From: Flavobacteriaceae bacterium LSUCC0859
Lineage (GTDB): Bacteria > Bacteroidota > Bacteroidia > Flavobacteriales > Flavobacteriaceae
Direction of reading: 5' to 3'
NCBI GenBank assembly: GCA_022239325.1
Contig: JAKOGP010000007.1
Location: forward strand, 1 to 64,000
DNA length: 64,000 bases
Positions 55,206 through 64,000 of the stretch are shown here, one piece after another (the first letter of the stretch is position 1; the number at the start of each line of letters is the position of its first letter). The position numbers were made by a program, and so were the translations under genes. Below the pieces are notes generated by a model, which searched no databases, was not told the origin of the DNA, and saw nothing but the letters and a program-made list of their open reading frames with translations.

Positions 55206-56876
55206 CTAAGAGGTGTAAGCGTCTGAATGTACTTTTGCTACTGCCCTACCAGATGGGTCGTTCATATTTTTAAAGGCCTCATCCCACTCTAGGGCTATTG
55301 GAGTACTACAAGCCACTGAGGGCACAGAAGGTACACAGAGTGCAGCAGCGTCTGAAGGGAAATGGGTCTCAAAGATAGATCGGTAGTAAAATTCTTCTTT
55401 TGAAGTAGGCGTTTGAAGTGGGAATTTATATTTAGCATTGGCCAATTGCTCGTCCGTCACAGCTGCAGCAACCACCTCTTTTAAGGTGTCTATCCAATTG
55501 TAACCTACACCGTCTGAAAATTGCTCTTTCTGCCTCCATGCGACTGACTCTGGCAAATATGACTCAAAGGCTTTACGCAGCACCCATTTCTCCATACGCT
55601 CTCCATGGATCATTTTATCATTGGGATTTATGCGCATAGCTACGTCCATAAATTCTTTATCTAAAAAAGGCACCCTACCCTCAATACCCCAGGCAGCAAG
55701 AGATTTATTAGCACGTAGGCAGTCGTACATATGTAATTTATCTAGTTTGCGAACTGTTTCTTCATGAAAGTCCTTTGCAGAAGGAGCTTTGTGAAAATAC
55801 AGATACCCACCAAATAGCTCATCGGCGCCCTCGCCAGATAACACCATTTTTATGCCCATAGACTTAATCACACGAGCCATCAAATACATGGGTGTAGAGG
55901 CTCTAATAGTTGTAATGTCATAGGTTTCAAGATTGTATACCACGTCTTTTATGGCGTCTAAGCCCTCCTGAATGGTAAACTTTATTTCGTGGTGCACCGT
56001 ACCAATGTGGTCTGCCACTTTTTGTGCAGCAGCTAAATCCGGAGAGCCCTCCAAACCTACAGAGAAAGAGTGTAACTGAGGCCACCATGCGTCTGTAGTG
56101 TCTCCCGACTCAATCCTTTTTTGAGCATATTTTTTTGCAATAGCAGAGGTTACAGAAGAATCTAAACCTCCCGAAAGCAACACCCCATAAGGAACGTCAG
56201 ACATAAGCTGCCTGTGAACAGCAGCCTCTAGAGCCTCTCTAATCTCTGCTATAGAAGTGGTATTGTCTTTTACCGCATCATAGTCCATCCAATCTCTTGT
56301 ATACCATGGAACCAATACCCCATCTGAAGAGTGCATATAGTGCCCCGGAGGGAACAACTCAATTTTGGTACAAACACCCTCTAGAGCTTTAAGTTCAGAG
56401 GCTACATAAAAAGTGCCGTTGGCGTCCCATCCTATATACAAGGGGATAATACCCATATGATCTCTTGCCACAAAATAACTGTCCTGCTCTGAGTCGTAAA
56501 TAGCAAAGCCAAATATTCCGTTGAGCTCATCTAAAAAAGAAACTCCTTTTTTCTGATACAGTGCTAAAATAACCTCACAATCTGACTGGGTTTGAAAATC
56601 ATACGAACCCTCAAATTGTTTCCTGAGCTCCTGATGGTTGTATATCTCTCCGTTGGCTGCCAGTACCAATCTAGAGTCCGGACTAAACAAGGGTTGCTTT
56701 CCAGAGGCTGGGTCTACAATAGCCAAACGCTCATGCGCCATAATGGCGTTATCACTGTCGTAAATCCCGCTCCAATCTGGACCCCTGTGTCTAATTTGTT
56801 TAGACATTTCCAATAGCTGAGGTCTCAAAACCGCTACAGATTCTTTTAAGTCAAATGCACATACAATACCACACAT
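55206..56876 (-). CDS. asnB: asparagine synthase (glutamine-hydrolysing)
   Basis: Makes asparagine from aspartate, glutamine and ATP; 556 residues. The N-terminal glutaminase domain begins MCGIVCAF with the nucleophile Cys2 exposed after Met removal. The synthetase domain has the PP-loop LLSGGLDSSVTSA and SGEGADELFGGYLYF. Length and order match E. coli AsnB. CATATTTG at 56906-56899 (minus) is one base off the -7 consensus and may be its promoter. Confidence 0.95.
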   Translation of the reverse strand: MCGIVCAFDLKESVAVLRPQLLEMSKQIRHRGPDWSGIYDSDNAIMAHERLAIVDPASGKQPLFSPDSRLVLAANGEIYNHQELRKQFEGSYDFQTQSDCEVILALYQKKGVSFLDELNGIFGFAIYDSEQDSYFVARDHMGIIPLYIGWDANGTFYVASELKALEGVCTKIELFPPGHYMHSSDGVLVPWYTRDWMDYDAVKDNTTSIAEIREALEAAVHRQLMSDVPYGVLLSGGLDSSVTSAIAKKYAQKRIESGDTTDAWWPQLHSFSVGLEGSPDLAAAQKVADHIGTVHHEIKFTIQEGLDAIKDVVYNLETYDITTIRASTPMYLMARVIKSMGIKMVLSGEGADELFGGYLYFHKAPSAKDFHEETVRKLDKLHMYDCLRANKSLAAWGIEGRVPFLDKEFMDVAMRINPNDKMIHGERMEKWVLRKAFESYLPESVAWRQKEQFSDGVGYNWIDTLKEVVAAAVTDEQLANAKYKFPLQTPTSKEEFYYRSIFETHFPSDAAALCVPSVPSVACSTPIALEWDEAFKNMNDPSGRAVAKVHSDAYTS

Positions 56877-57097
56877 AATTATTTTCTTTAATGATGAAGC
56901 AAATATGATTTATATTGTTATTAAATGAAATAAAAAAGTTCTTTTTAATTACATTTTAAAATAAAAATTGCCATAATTGTGATTTTTTTTAATTATAACA
57001 TTCTAAAATAATGAGAATAGCTTACAATTGTAAGCAGGCCTTTTTATATTCATCAGAAATACTGAACTTAGTGTTTTAATTATAAAACTAAACGAAG

Positions 57098-57640
57098 ATG
57101 AAAAACATTGCCCTTTATTCCATCTCTGCACTGTGCTTTCTAGCTACGAGTGTATTGAGTGCCCAAGATTTTGGTAAATTAGACGTGAGCCCCATGGACA
57201 TTGCTTGGTACCCTGCGAAACATATGGACGCCAACAAAAAAATGCGAGTGATTTACAACAGACCTCAACTTAAAAATAGGTCCTTAGAGACTCTGGCTCC
57301 TGCAAATGCAGTATGGAGAACTGGTGCCAATGAGGCCCCAGAAATCACTTTTTACCAAGATGTTGTTTTTGGAGGCAAAGACATTGCAGCTGGCACCTAT
57401 GCCCTATTTAGCATACCCGGAGAAAATAGCTGGACCATCATTTTGAACAGCAAACTTAACCAATGGGGGTCATACTCATATGATAAAAGTGCAGACGTAG
57501 CCCGGGTACAGGCCATTGTGACTCAGGAAGAAGAAGCACTTGAATACTTTAGTATGATTTTTCATGAAGACAACGGAAATCTTCAGCTTTCCATGGGTTG
57601 GGACAATCTAAGAGTACATGTTCCAGTTAGTGTAAAATAA
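57098..57640 (+). CDS. DUF2911 domain-containing secreted protein
   Basis: 180 residues with a signal peptide (to about residue 22, ending LSAQDFG) followed by one DUF2911 domain (DISPM-like start DVSPMDIAWYP, WRTGANEAPEITFYQDV, GTYALFSIPGENSWTIILN, MGWDNLRVHVPV). The family is common in Bacteroidota and uncharacterised. The gene is monocistronic, with an AT-rich region of 221 bp upstream and a terminator downstream. Confidence 0.88.
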   Translation: MKNIALYSISALCFLATSVLSAQDFGKLDVSPMDIAWYPAKHMDANKKMRVIYNRPQLKNRSLETLAPANAVWRTGANEAPEITFYQDVVFGGKDIAAGTYALFSIPGENSWTIILNSKLNQWGSYSYDKSADVARVQAIVTQEEEALEYFSMIFHEDNGNLQLSMGWDNLRVHVPVSVK

Positions 57641-57660
57641 TCCTAGATACTTTCTCATTA

Positions 57661-57693
57661 AAAAAAAGGCCCGCAGTTTGCGGGCCTTTTTTT
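57661..57693. terminator. bidirectional terminator
   Basis: GGCCCGC (57668-57674), loop AGTTT, GCGGGCC (57680-57686), with seven A before and seven T after. It lies between the convergent DUF2911 and amidohydrolase genes. Confidence 0.93.
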
Positions 57694-57712
57694 ACACATC
57701 AAATGAGGGAGC

Positions 57713-59344
57713 CTACTCCTGATAAACTAGCTCCCCACCGATAAAGGTCTTATGAACTTGAACCCCTGGCACCTCTTGCAGAGGAATAGTCATCATGTCT
57801 TGGTTGTAAATGACAAAATCTGCCATCTTCCCAACACTTATACTACCACGCTCTTCTTCTTGAAAATTAGAGTATGCCGCCCAAAGGGTCATGCCCTTTA
57901 GGGTCTCTTCCCTACTTAGAGCGTCTTGCATTTGAAAGCCTTCAGCAGGGTAAGCCTGTGTGTCTTGGCGCGCTGTAGCGGCTAAGAAAGTAAGAAATGG
58001 ACTCACCTGTTCTACCGGAAAGTCGGTACCTAAAGCAATACTTCCTGCCTTATCTAGAAGCGTCTTAAAGGCATAGGCCCCTTTCATTCGCTCTGCACCT
58101 AATCTTTCTTCTGCCCAATACATGTCTGAGGTGGCATGTGTGGGCTGTACAGAGGGTATGATTCCAGTAGAAAAATAATCAAAATCTTCTGGGCTTATAA
58201 TCTGAGCGTGCTCCACCTTCCAGCGTTTGTCAGATGTGCCTACCAAGGCCGCTTTATAAGCTCTTAGTACCGCTATATTTGCAGAGTCCCCAATAGCGTG
58301 GGTATTCATTTGATAGTCTGTGGCAGCTAATCTATGCGCTAGGGCTTGTATGTCTTCCACAGGAGTGACCATGGCACCAAAATGTCCAGGCCTGTCTGAA
58401 TACTCAGATCTGAGTGTAGCCCCTCTAGAGCCCAATGCGCCGTCTGCATATACCTTAACAGAGCTTACTCTAAGCCGCTCAGTTTCTATAATGCCCTTAG
58501 GAAGAAAATATTCCAAATTGGCCTCAGAATTGCTCACCATAGCGTATACCCTAATTTTTAAATCTCCAGTCTGTTGTAAACTATCTATAGCTTCTATCAC
58601 CTGCCTATTAAGACCTGCGTCATTTACTGTGGTTAGACCATAAGAAACTGCAATTTCCTGAGCGTCTTTTAGAGCGGTTACAATATCTAAATTTGTGGGT
58701 TTGGGCATTACAGCGTCTACAAGACCCATGGGGTTGTCTACCAAAATACCCATAAGGGTACCATTTTCAATTTCTATACTCCCCCCTGCTACCTTGGTGT
58801 TAACAGTAATTCCTGCAAGGTCTAAGGCAGCCTGATTCACTAAATACGCATGGCCATCTACCCGTTCTAAGGCCACTGGAGTGTTCGGAAACAAGGTGTC
58901 TAAGGCAGCTTTGTTGGGGTATTTTTTAACTTCCCAATCATTCTGGTCCCAACCTCTACCTCTAATAAAAGTACTTGGTTTTTCATCGTTAAAAGCCACC
59001 ACCCTTTCCAGTACTTCCTCATAAGACTGGGTGCCCACCAAGTCTACCACCTGCTGGTTTTGACCCAAGCCGTAAAAATGACAGTGAGCGTCTATTAGCC
59101 CAGGAGTCACAGCCTTGCCTTGAGCGTCTACAACCTCTTTAGATGTATATTGAGAAAGAAGATCTTCAGACTCCCCAACAGCCACAAAACGGCCTTGGTG
59201 AACTGCAAAAGCAGTAGCGCTCTCTTGGTCTTGATCTACGGTATACACCTTAGCGTTTATCACCAACAGATCTACCTTTTCTTTTTTAGTACAACTTATG
59301 GCCACAAGAGCAAGAGTCAATACAAGGATATTTTTAATTTTCAT
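57713..59344 (-). CDS. YtcJ-type metal-dependent amidohydrolase, lipoprotein
   Basis: 543 residues, signal peptide with lipobox VAISC (Cys18). Amidohydrolase-3 fold: metal-binding DAHCHFYG near residue 87, RVDGHAYLVN, the NTHAIGDSA segment, EHAQIIS and the late LGTDFPVEQVSPF. Enzymes of this family hydrolyse amides or deaminate, and the substrate is unknown. Membrane anchoring suggests action in the periplasm. It is convergent with DUF2911. Confidence 0.87.
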   Translation of the reverse strand: MKIKNILVLTLALVAISCTKKEKVDLLVINAKVYTVDQDQESATAFAVHQGRFVAVGESEDLLSQYTSKEVVDAQGKAVTPGLIDAHCHFYGLGQNQQVVDLVGTQSYEEVLERVVAFNDEKPSTFIRGRGWDQNDWEVKKYPNKAALDTLFPNTPVALERVDGHAYLVNQAALDLAGITVNTKVAGGSIEIENGTLMGILVDNPMGLVDAVMPKPTNLDIVTALKDAQEIAVSYGLTTVNDAGLNRQVIEAIDSLQQTGDLKIRVYAMVSNSEANLEYFLPKGIIETERLRVSSVKVYADGALGSRGATLRSEYSDRPGHFGAMVTPVEDIQALAHRLAATDYQMNTHAIGDSANIAVLRAYKAALVGTSDKRWKVEHAQIISPEDFDYFSTGIIPSVQPTHATSDMYWAEERLGAERMKGAYAFKTLLDKAGSIALGTDFPVEQVSPFLTFLAATARQDTQAYPAEGFQMQDALSREETLKGMTLWAAYSNFQEEERGSISVGKMADFVIYNQDMMTIPLQEVPGVQVHKTFIGGELVYQE

Positions 59345-59390
59345 GAACCAGATTTTTAAGCTTTAAATATACAGAAGTAATTTGGAATTA

Positions 59391-61229
59391 CTAGAGTTCA
59401 AAACCATATCTGGCTCCTAATAGTACCATTCTAGGAGGAGCGTTAAAACCAGACCACATTTCGTAGACACTACCACCTAGGTTAGTGCCCTTTAAAAACA
59501 AATCCAAGCGATCATTAAGCCTGTAATCCATTCGCAGGTCTAAACGGCCATAAGCAGGAAGATCATACACAAAAGAAGGCAAGGGTCCCGGTATAACAAA
59601 TGAAACCAATTGGCTTTCTCTAACGGCTCGCTTACCCACATAATTCCAACTGAGGTCTAGTTTAAAACGTTCAGAAAGATCTAGCGCAGCCCCCATATAA
59701 GCAGTCTCTTCTGGCAGGTGCCAGGCCTCTTCTTCTACCGTCATACTGTAGCGGTTGGTCTCGTATTGGCCTCTGAGTTTCAATACCCCAAAAGCCTCTA
59801 GAGATAAAGAAGCTCCAAAACTGCTTTGGTCTATAGCGTCATACACTACGGCAAAGCTATTCCCAGCATTAAAACCTCTCTCGAAGGTTCTAAAATAATT
59901 AGAAGGATTGGCCACAAAAAGAGGCGCAGAAGCTATAGATTGCTGTTTCCAATAGCCTTCATAAGAAAAGGATCCAAGGGCTCCTTTGACTCCCATTTGT
60001 AGCCAATACCTTCTGTCTGTTGGTAAGATGGTTAAACTGGGAGAAACAAATGGATTCTCATTCACAAAGCCCTCAAAACTTTGGAGCTCATAATCCCCCT
60101 CTAAACGCCCGTAGAGCATGATTTTTTTATCTACCAAACCATAGTGCGCATATATATCTGGGTAGGCCCTAACGGGCGATGCCGTCTCGTTTACCACATT
60201 GGTATACATGATTTTAGCCCCTAGTTTAAAAAATCCAGCCCCCTGAGACCATTGGACATTTGGCGCTATGAATCCCTTAAAAAACCCATACTTTTCTGGA
60301 GTAAAGCTCTCAAAAGAAGACAAAGAATTTGTTTTAAAACCGCCACCCACATAAACGGCACCAGCATAAACAGCCAGAGGCACATTGCCCAGCGGGAACT
60401 CCCAATGAGAATTTAATTGGGCCTGCTGCTCCTGGGAGGCAGTACGGTCTCTAAAATAGTGGAGGTTCATGTTCAATTGTTTAAACACCCCCTTGTCCTT
60501 AGAATATTGAGCATGTATTTGACCGCCAAAATACCCCTGCTGAATATCTAGGTTTTCAGCTGTATTGGGATATACTACAGAAAGAGCAGATAGATTTGGT
60601 GTTTTGCCTTGAGCCGCTACAGGAGTATTTGCATAGGCGTCCTCCAAACCCAATCCATACCAAGAATTGGCCAAATGGTTTAGTTTAAGTCCTACAGACA
60701 GATGCGTCTCTCTTTTATCATAGGCATACCCCCCAAATAGCTCACTGTCAAAAAAATTGCTATCCCAAGGTATGTTGGGTAAGTCTGCCGCCATACTTTG
60801 GTGGGTGGCTCCCCAATAATAACGTTCGTATCTAGAGATTTTATACCTGGTTTCGTAGAGCAAATCTGCAGTGGCGCGCATACCCAAACCAAACTGAAGC
60901 ATGCTGTTGTAGTCCGGAGCAGCTTTCTCCATGGGAAGCTTTTTAGGGTCTCCCAAGGCAGGCAAAAAGGTAGAGGCCACTGGAAAATTTATAATTTGGT
61001 ACTGCAGCACCATTTTTTTGGGCAACACATAGTCTGAAAGCAAAGGTGCTAATATGGGTTTAGGCCCCACCAAAACAACAGGTGCATAATTTTTTACAAC
61101 CGTTACAGACTCTACTCCTAGGTCCGAGTCTTGGGCATACAACTGGGAGCTTTCTACCGCGAATTGGAACCATAAAACACTAAAAATAGCAAGAGGCTTA
61201 CCAATGGAACTAAAGTGCTTCATCTTCAT
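59391..61229 (-). CDS. TonB-receptor-like outer-membrane beta-barrel protein (no plug domain)
   Basis: 612 residues from ATG 61229; Mets at 61250 and 61223 are alternatives. A signal peptide ends at LYAQ. A short segment SVTVVKNYAPVVLVGPKP follows, which resembles the N-terminal strand of TonB-dependent receptors, and then many amphipathic beta strands up to a final LLGARYGFEL. A plug domain is not seen. It is co-encoded with, and overlaps, the TPR gene upstream. An outer-membrane role is likely; the cargo is unknown. Confidence 0.75.
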   Translation of the reverse strand: MKMKHFSSIGKPLAIFSVLWFQFAVESSQLYAQDSDLGVESVTVVKNYAPVVLVGPKPILAPLLSDYVLPKKMVLQYQIINFPVASTFLPALGDPKKLPMEKAAPDYNSMLQFGLGMRATADLLYETRYKISRYERYYWGATHQSMAADLPNIPWDSNFFDSELFGGYAYDKRETHLSVGLKLNHLANSWYGLGLEDAYANTPVAAQGKTPNLSALSVVYPNTAENLDIQQGYFGGQIHAQYSKDKGVFKQLNMNLHYFRDRTASQEQQAQLNSHWEFPLGNVPLAVYAGAVYVGGGFKTNSLSSFESFTPEKYGFFKGFIAPNVQWSQGAGFFKLGAKIMYTNVVNETASPVRAYPDIYAHYGLVDKKIMLYGRLEGDYELQSFEGFVNENPFVSPSLTILPTDRRYWLQMGVKGALGSFSYEGYWKQQSIASAPLFVANPSNYFRTFERGFNAGNSFAVVYDAIDQSSFGASLSLEAFGVLKLRGQYETNRYSMTVEEEAWHLPEETAYMGAALDLSERFKLDLSWNYVGKRAVRESQLVSFVIPGPLPSFVYDLPAYGRLDLRMDYRLNDRLDLFLKGTNLGGSVYEMWSGFNAPPRMVLLGARYGFEL

Positions 61230-64000
61230 CTGAATTAGGGGTTTGTGCATCTTGCTGGGTAGCAGCCAATCTATCTTTAGCTTGTGCTACCAAAGCAGGG
61301 AATTGAGAAAAATTGTCTATCATATTTTGCCAAATAAAATGGGCCTGAAACAAGTCTTCCATAGCATAAAAGTTTTCTGCCATAAGTAATAGCCCCTTGG
61401 CTGCCCACTCTTTGTATGGTGCATAGTCTCGAGCTAATTCTTGAACTAGCGCATTGGAGGCTGTATAATCTTCCGATTTCTGGGTGTAAAAAGCCATCCA
61501 GTACAAGGACTCTGCGCCCAGTGCTCCACTGGCCTGTTCCTTTAATTTTGAATAAGCAGCCATGGCTTTAGCAGAGTCTCCTTGGGCTTGAGCGGCCCTA
61601 GCTAACATAATTTGAGCGTCTAAACGAATGGGAGTGGCTACCTCTTCTAAAGCCAGCACCTCATTGGCGTAGGAAACTAAGTCTGAGAACTGCTTATTTT
61701 CATAGGAAAGTTTCATCAAATTACTCAGTGCAAAGGTGTAATGGCTTGGGTCCTGGGCCATAGATCTTAATTTTTTCAAATCTTCAGTCGGGTCCCCTCC
61801 TAGTTGCTGCTCTAATTTTATAGTGACCAAAGCCATTAGGGCTGCCTCTGCATTGGGAGAAGCCATTTTTACAAGCGCTTCAAAAAGGGGCAATGCCTTT
61901 TTATATTGGGCGGCCTCCCTGTAAGATGTAGCCAAATCATAAGTAATCTCTACAAAGTGCAAGCCATTGGGGAAATCTTCTAAGTAGGTTTCCAAACGCC
62001 TGATTTTCTCAGGCAAAGGAGCCATTGCATTTTTAAGCTGGAGCTGCTCATAGCTTTCCTGATCCAATTCTTCGTTGTCTGGCAGAGGAATGTCCAGCGC
62101 AGCCAACCAATTCCTATAGGCCTGTACCTGGTCCAATTCCAAATAAATTCTTTTGGCAGAGACACGGGCCTGAGAAAAGGCGTCAGAATTTTTATAGGCT
62201 TTACCCATCTGTTTAAAAACAGCCAATGCCTCTTCAGACTTGGACTGATTGTAAAACAAAAGGCCTTTTTTTAACATGGCATCTGGAACCTCAGCAGATG
62301 TTGGAAAAAGAGAGATGAGTTTGTCAAAACTTTCAATAGCTAAAGATGGCTCATCTTGAGCAGCGTAAGCCATACCTAATTCTAAAAGCGCCTTGGGATA
62401 ATATCTGGGGCTCACAGAAATACGTTCAAAACCCTTTAATCTCTCTATTTTCTGATCTAACAGCCCCATAAGCCCCATAGCCATAGCTCCGTTAAAAGCG
62501 GCATAGGCCTTTAATTTAGGTACCTCATTTAAGGTTCTGTTATAATAAATAAGCGCATTTTTAAAATCTCCCATACTGTAGTAAGCGTCTGCCAGCCTCA
62601 CTAGAGTCTCCTGATATTCAAAACTCAAACTTTCCCCACCCTGAGCTATACTCTCAAATTGTCTGAACTCTACCACAGCTTTGTCATAAGCCTTAGTCTT
62701 AAAGAACGCATAGGCTTTCTGATAATGCCTTAGTTGTTGCAATCGCTTTGGCAATAATTTATAATGAGGTTCTAATTTCTGTAAGGACTCTAAAGCTCTT
62801 GGATAATCATAGGCTCTCATGTTTACCTCTGCCTGCCAAAAATACGCCTGTGCAGCTACATCCGTTTGCTGGTCTATCTTTAAAATATAACTGAGGTAGT
62901 TTGCTGCCTTGGAGTAAGCTTCACGATCCATAGCCTCTAAAGCAGCTCGTAAAGCTAAATCTTGCTGCTGTGCGCTATTTGCTAGATCAGGCATTTTTGC
63001 TACTAAATCCAGGGCCCCTTGATAGTTTTTTTCTAACAAAAAGGCATGGAGAAGTAAGTTTTTAAGTTGTGTGGTTTGAGGGTCCTGTGGGTATTCCCGA
63101 ATAAAATCTCCCAAAACTTCTCCAATAGCCTCAAAAGGATTGCCTTGTTCGTAACTTAGCTTAGCATACTGCAAAGCCGCATCCTTTGCTATATCTTTAT
63201 CAAAAGCCAACACAGACGCCTGCTTAAAGGCATTAGTCGCAGCAGATTTTTGATGGTTCTTGAGGTAAGACGCCCCCAAATAGTAGTAAGCGTTTTGTGA
63301 CAGAGCATCCTTACCCTCTGTGATCTTGTTAAAATAAGACTGGGCTTTTTCATATTCTTGTGTGGCGTAAAAACTATACCCTAATTGATAAAAATCTTCA
63401 GCAGACCAACGCCTTCTTTGCCCTTTATATGCCTCTAAATAAGGAATGGCCAGCTCGTATTTTTCAAGATTAAAATAAGCCTCTCCAATGATCTTATTAA
63501 GCTCAGAGCGTTCTTTAACAGAAGACAAAGGCAAATAATCTAAGGCGGTTTCTAAAGCCTTAGAAAAATCACCTTCTTTAAAGTAAATATCTGCTAAAAA
63601 ATAGCCATTCTGATTTTGGGACTTGTCTGGACCAGAGGAGGTAAAAACATCCTTTGCCAAAGCATAGTCTCCCCCAACATATGAGATATACCCCAAATAA
63701 TAGTTTGCTTGAGAACCCCATGTTTTATCTGTAGCTACCTTACTCAACAAGGGTAATGCACCCTTGTAATCTTTAACAGCAAAAAGAGAGTAGCCATAGG
63801 AAAAATAATAAGTCATTAAATCCTTTGAAGAGATCTGAGAGGGAATTACGCGAGCAAACCAAGGCAGGGCTGCAGCGTATTGGCCTTTGTTAAAATAATC
63901 CCCTGCCAATCTAAAATAAATATCTGTAGCGTAAATAGAGCTTGGGAAGCGTTGCACAAATTGGTCTACCAAATCCACGGCATTTTTTTGAGATAAATAC
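61210..64000 (-). CDS. large TPR-repeat protein (5' end beyond the window)
   Basis: At least 929 residues, open to the right edge (…YLSQKNAVDLVDQF); the GTG at 63978 is not the true start. The protein consists of about 25 tetratricopeptide-like helical pairs, with repeated patterns such as YLGYISYVGGDYALAKDVF and AYFNLEKYELAIPYLE. TPR proteins of this size act as scaffolds and are often periplasmic in Bacteroidota. The stop overlaps the beta-barrel gene, pointing to a joint function. The C-terminus is acidic (DEDEAL). Confidence 0.88.
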   Translation of the reverse strand, partial: YLSQKNAVDLVDQFVQRFPSSIYATDIYFRLAGDYFNKGQYAAALPWFARVIPSQISSKDLMTYYFSYGYSLFAVKDYKGALPLLSKVATDKTWGSQANYYLGYISYVGGDYALAKDVFTSSGPDKSQNQNGYFLADIYFKEGDFSKALETALDYLPLSSVKERSELNKIIGEAYFNLEKYELAIPYLEAYKGQRRRWSAEDFYQLGYSFYATQEYEKAQSYFNKITEGKDALSQNAYYYLGASYLKNHQKSAATNAFKQASVLAFDKDIAKDAALQYAKLSYEQGNPFEAIGEVLGDFIREYPQDPQTTQLKNLLLHAFLLEKNYQGALDLVAKMPDLANSAQQQDLALRAALEAMDREAYSKAANYLSYILKIDQQTDVAAQAYFWQAEVNMRAYDYPRALESLQKLEPHYKLLPKRLQQLRHYQKAYAFFKTKAYDKAVVEFRQFESIAQGGESLSFEYQETLVRLADAYYSMGDFKNALIYYNRTLNEVPKLKAYAAFNGAMAMGLMGLLDQKIERLKGFERISVSPRYYPKALLELGMAYAAQDEPSLAIESFDKLISLFPTSAEVPDAMLKKGLLFYNQSKSEEALAVFKQMGKAYKNSDAFSQARVSAKRIYLELDQVQAYRNWLAALDIPLPDNEELDQESYEQLQLKNAMAPLPEKIRRLETYLEDFPNGLHFVEITYDLATSYREAAQYKKALPLFEALVKMASPNAEAALMALVTIKLEQQLGGDPTEDLKKLRSMAQDPSHYTFALSNLMKLSYENKQFSDLVSYANEVLALEEVATPIRLDAQIMLARAAQAQGDSAKAMAAYSKLKEQASGALGAESLYWMAFYTQKSEDYTASNALVQELARDYAPYKEWAAKGLLLMAENFYAMEDLFQAHFIWQNMIDNFSQFPALVAQAKDRLAATQQDAQTPNSDEDEAL

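Overview
This 64-kb window is a chromosomal, mostly housekeeping segment of a member of the Bacteroidota, very probably a marine, pigmented Flavobacteriaceae. Four things point there. The promoters follow the Bacteroidota pattern TTG-N19-21-TAnnTTTG, with near-exact copies before thrS, tRNA-Lys, rpmB and secDF. Starts lack Shine-Dalgarno sequences. Family-typical genes occur, including split transketolase, fused SecDF, DUF4295 after rpmB-rpmG, DUF2911, and a TetR/ABC1-kinase pair. A carotenoid cluster with crtZ and a cruF-like gene is present. I see no insertion sequence, prophage, integrase or CRISPR array. Genes are packed tightly, with several overlapping neighbours.

Layout. 1-4.3 kb: tail of an unknown gene, then thrS-infC-rpmI-rplT ending in a strong terminator, then a HAD phosphatase. 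4.4-10.2 kb (minus): dnaB; accA; tgt-lptF/G-eamA. 10.3-16.2 kb: split transketolase, a PorT-like barrel, an FKBP lipoprotein with calcium-type repeats, an S4 protein, a short AT-rich tandem repeat, a TPMT-like methyltransferase, a phosphoribosyltransferase and aroK. 16.3-16.6 kb: tRNA-Lys(TTT) and tRNA-Leu(GAG), each with its own promoter and terminator. 16.7-20.1 kb: a DadA-like oxidase, a DUF1080 lipoprotein and a Gfo/Idh oxidoreductase. 20.3-26.1 kb: the carotenoid operon, merR(CarH-like)-crtI-crtB-crtZ-crtD-like-cruF. 26.1-35.9 kb: a thioredoxin-fold protein that has lost its cysteines, aconitase, a SurA pair, a serine beta-lactamase-fold lipoprotein, rimO, ftsY and rpmB-rpmG-DUF4295. 36-46.6 kb: cinA, Hpt, FAH-family hydrolase, exonuclease, esterase, 2-oxoacid dehydrogenase E2, recR, Na+/solute symporter, fabH, ABC1 kinase and TetR. 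47-64 kb: htpG, secDF, gyrB-mdh, asnB, DUF2911, an amidohydrolase, and a beta-barrel/TPR pair running off the right edge.

The most coherent accessory system is the carotenoid operon. Its gene set (phytoene synthase, desaturase, ring hydroxylase, second desaturase, 1',2'-hydratase) predicts a monocyclic, tertiary-hydroxylated pigment of the saproxanthin/myxol type. Lycopene cyclase and GGPP synthase would have to be encoded elsewhere. The operon begins with a MerR-type regulator that carries both the cobalamin-binding ExHxxG motif and the Wx9EH light-sensing motif of CarH. It has Gln where CarH has the histidine of the light-induced adduct. Other points worth attention are an infC gene whose only possible start is ATA, a possible H-type pseudoknot between infC and rpmI, a Tgt without the zinc cysteines, and a pair of long palindromes around tetR.
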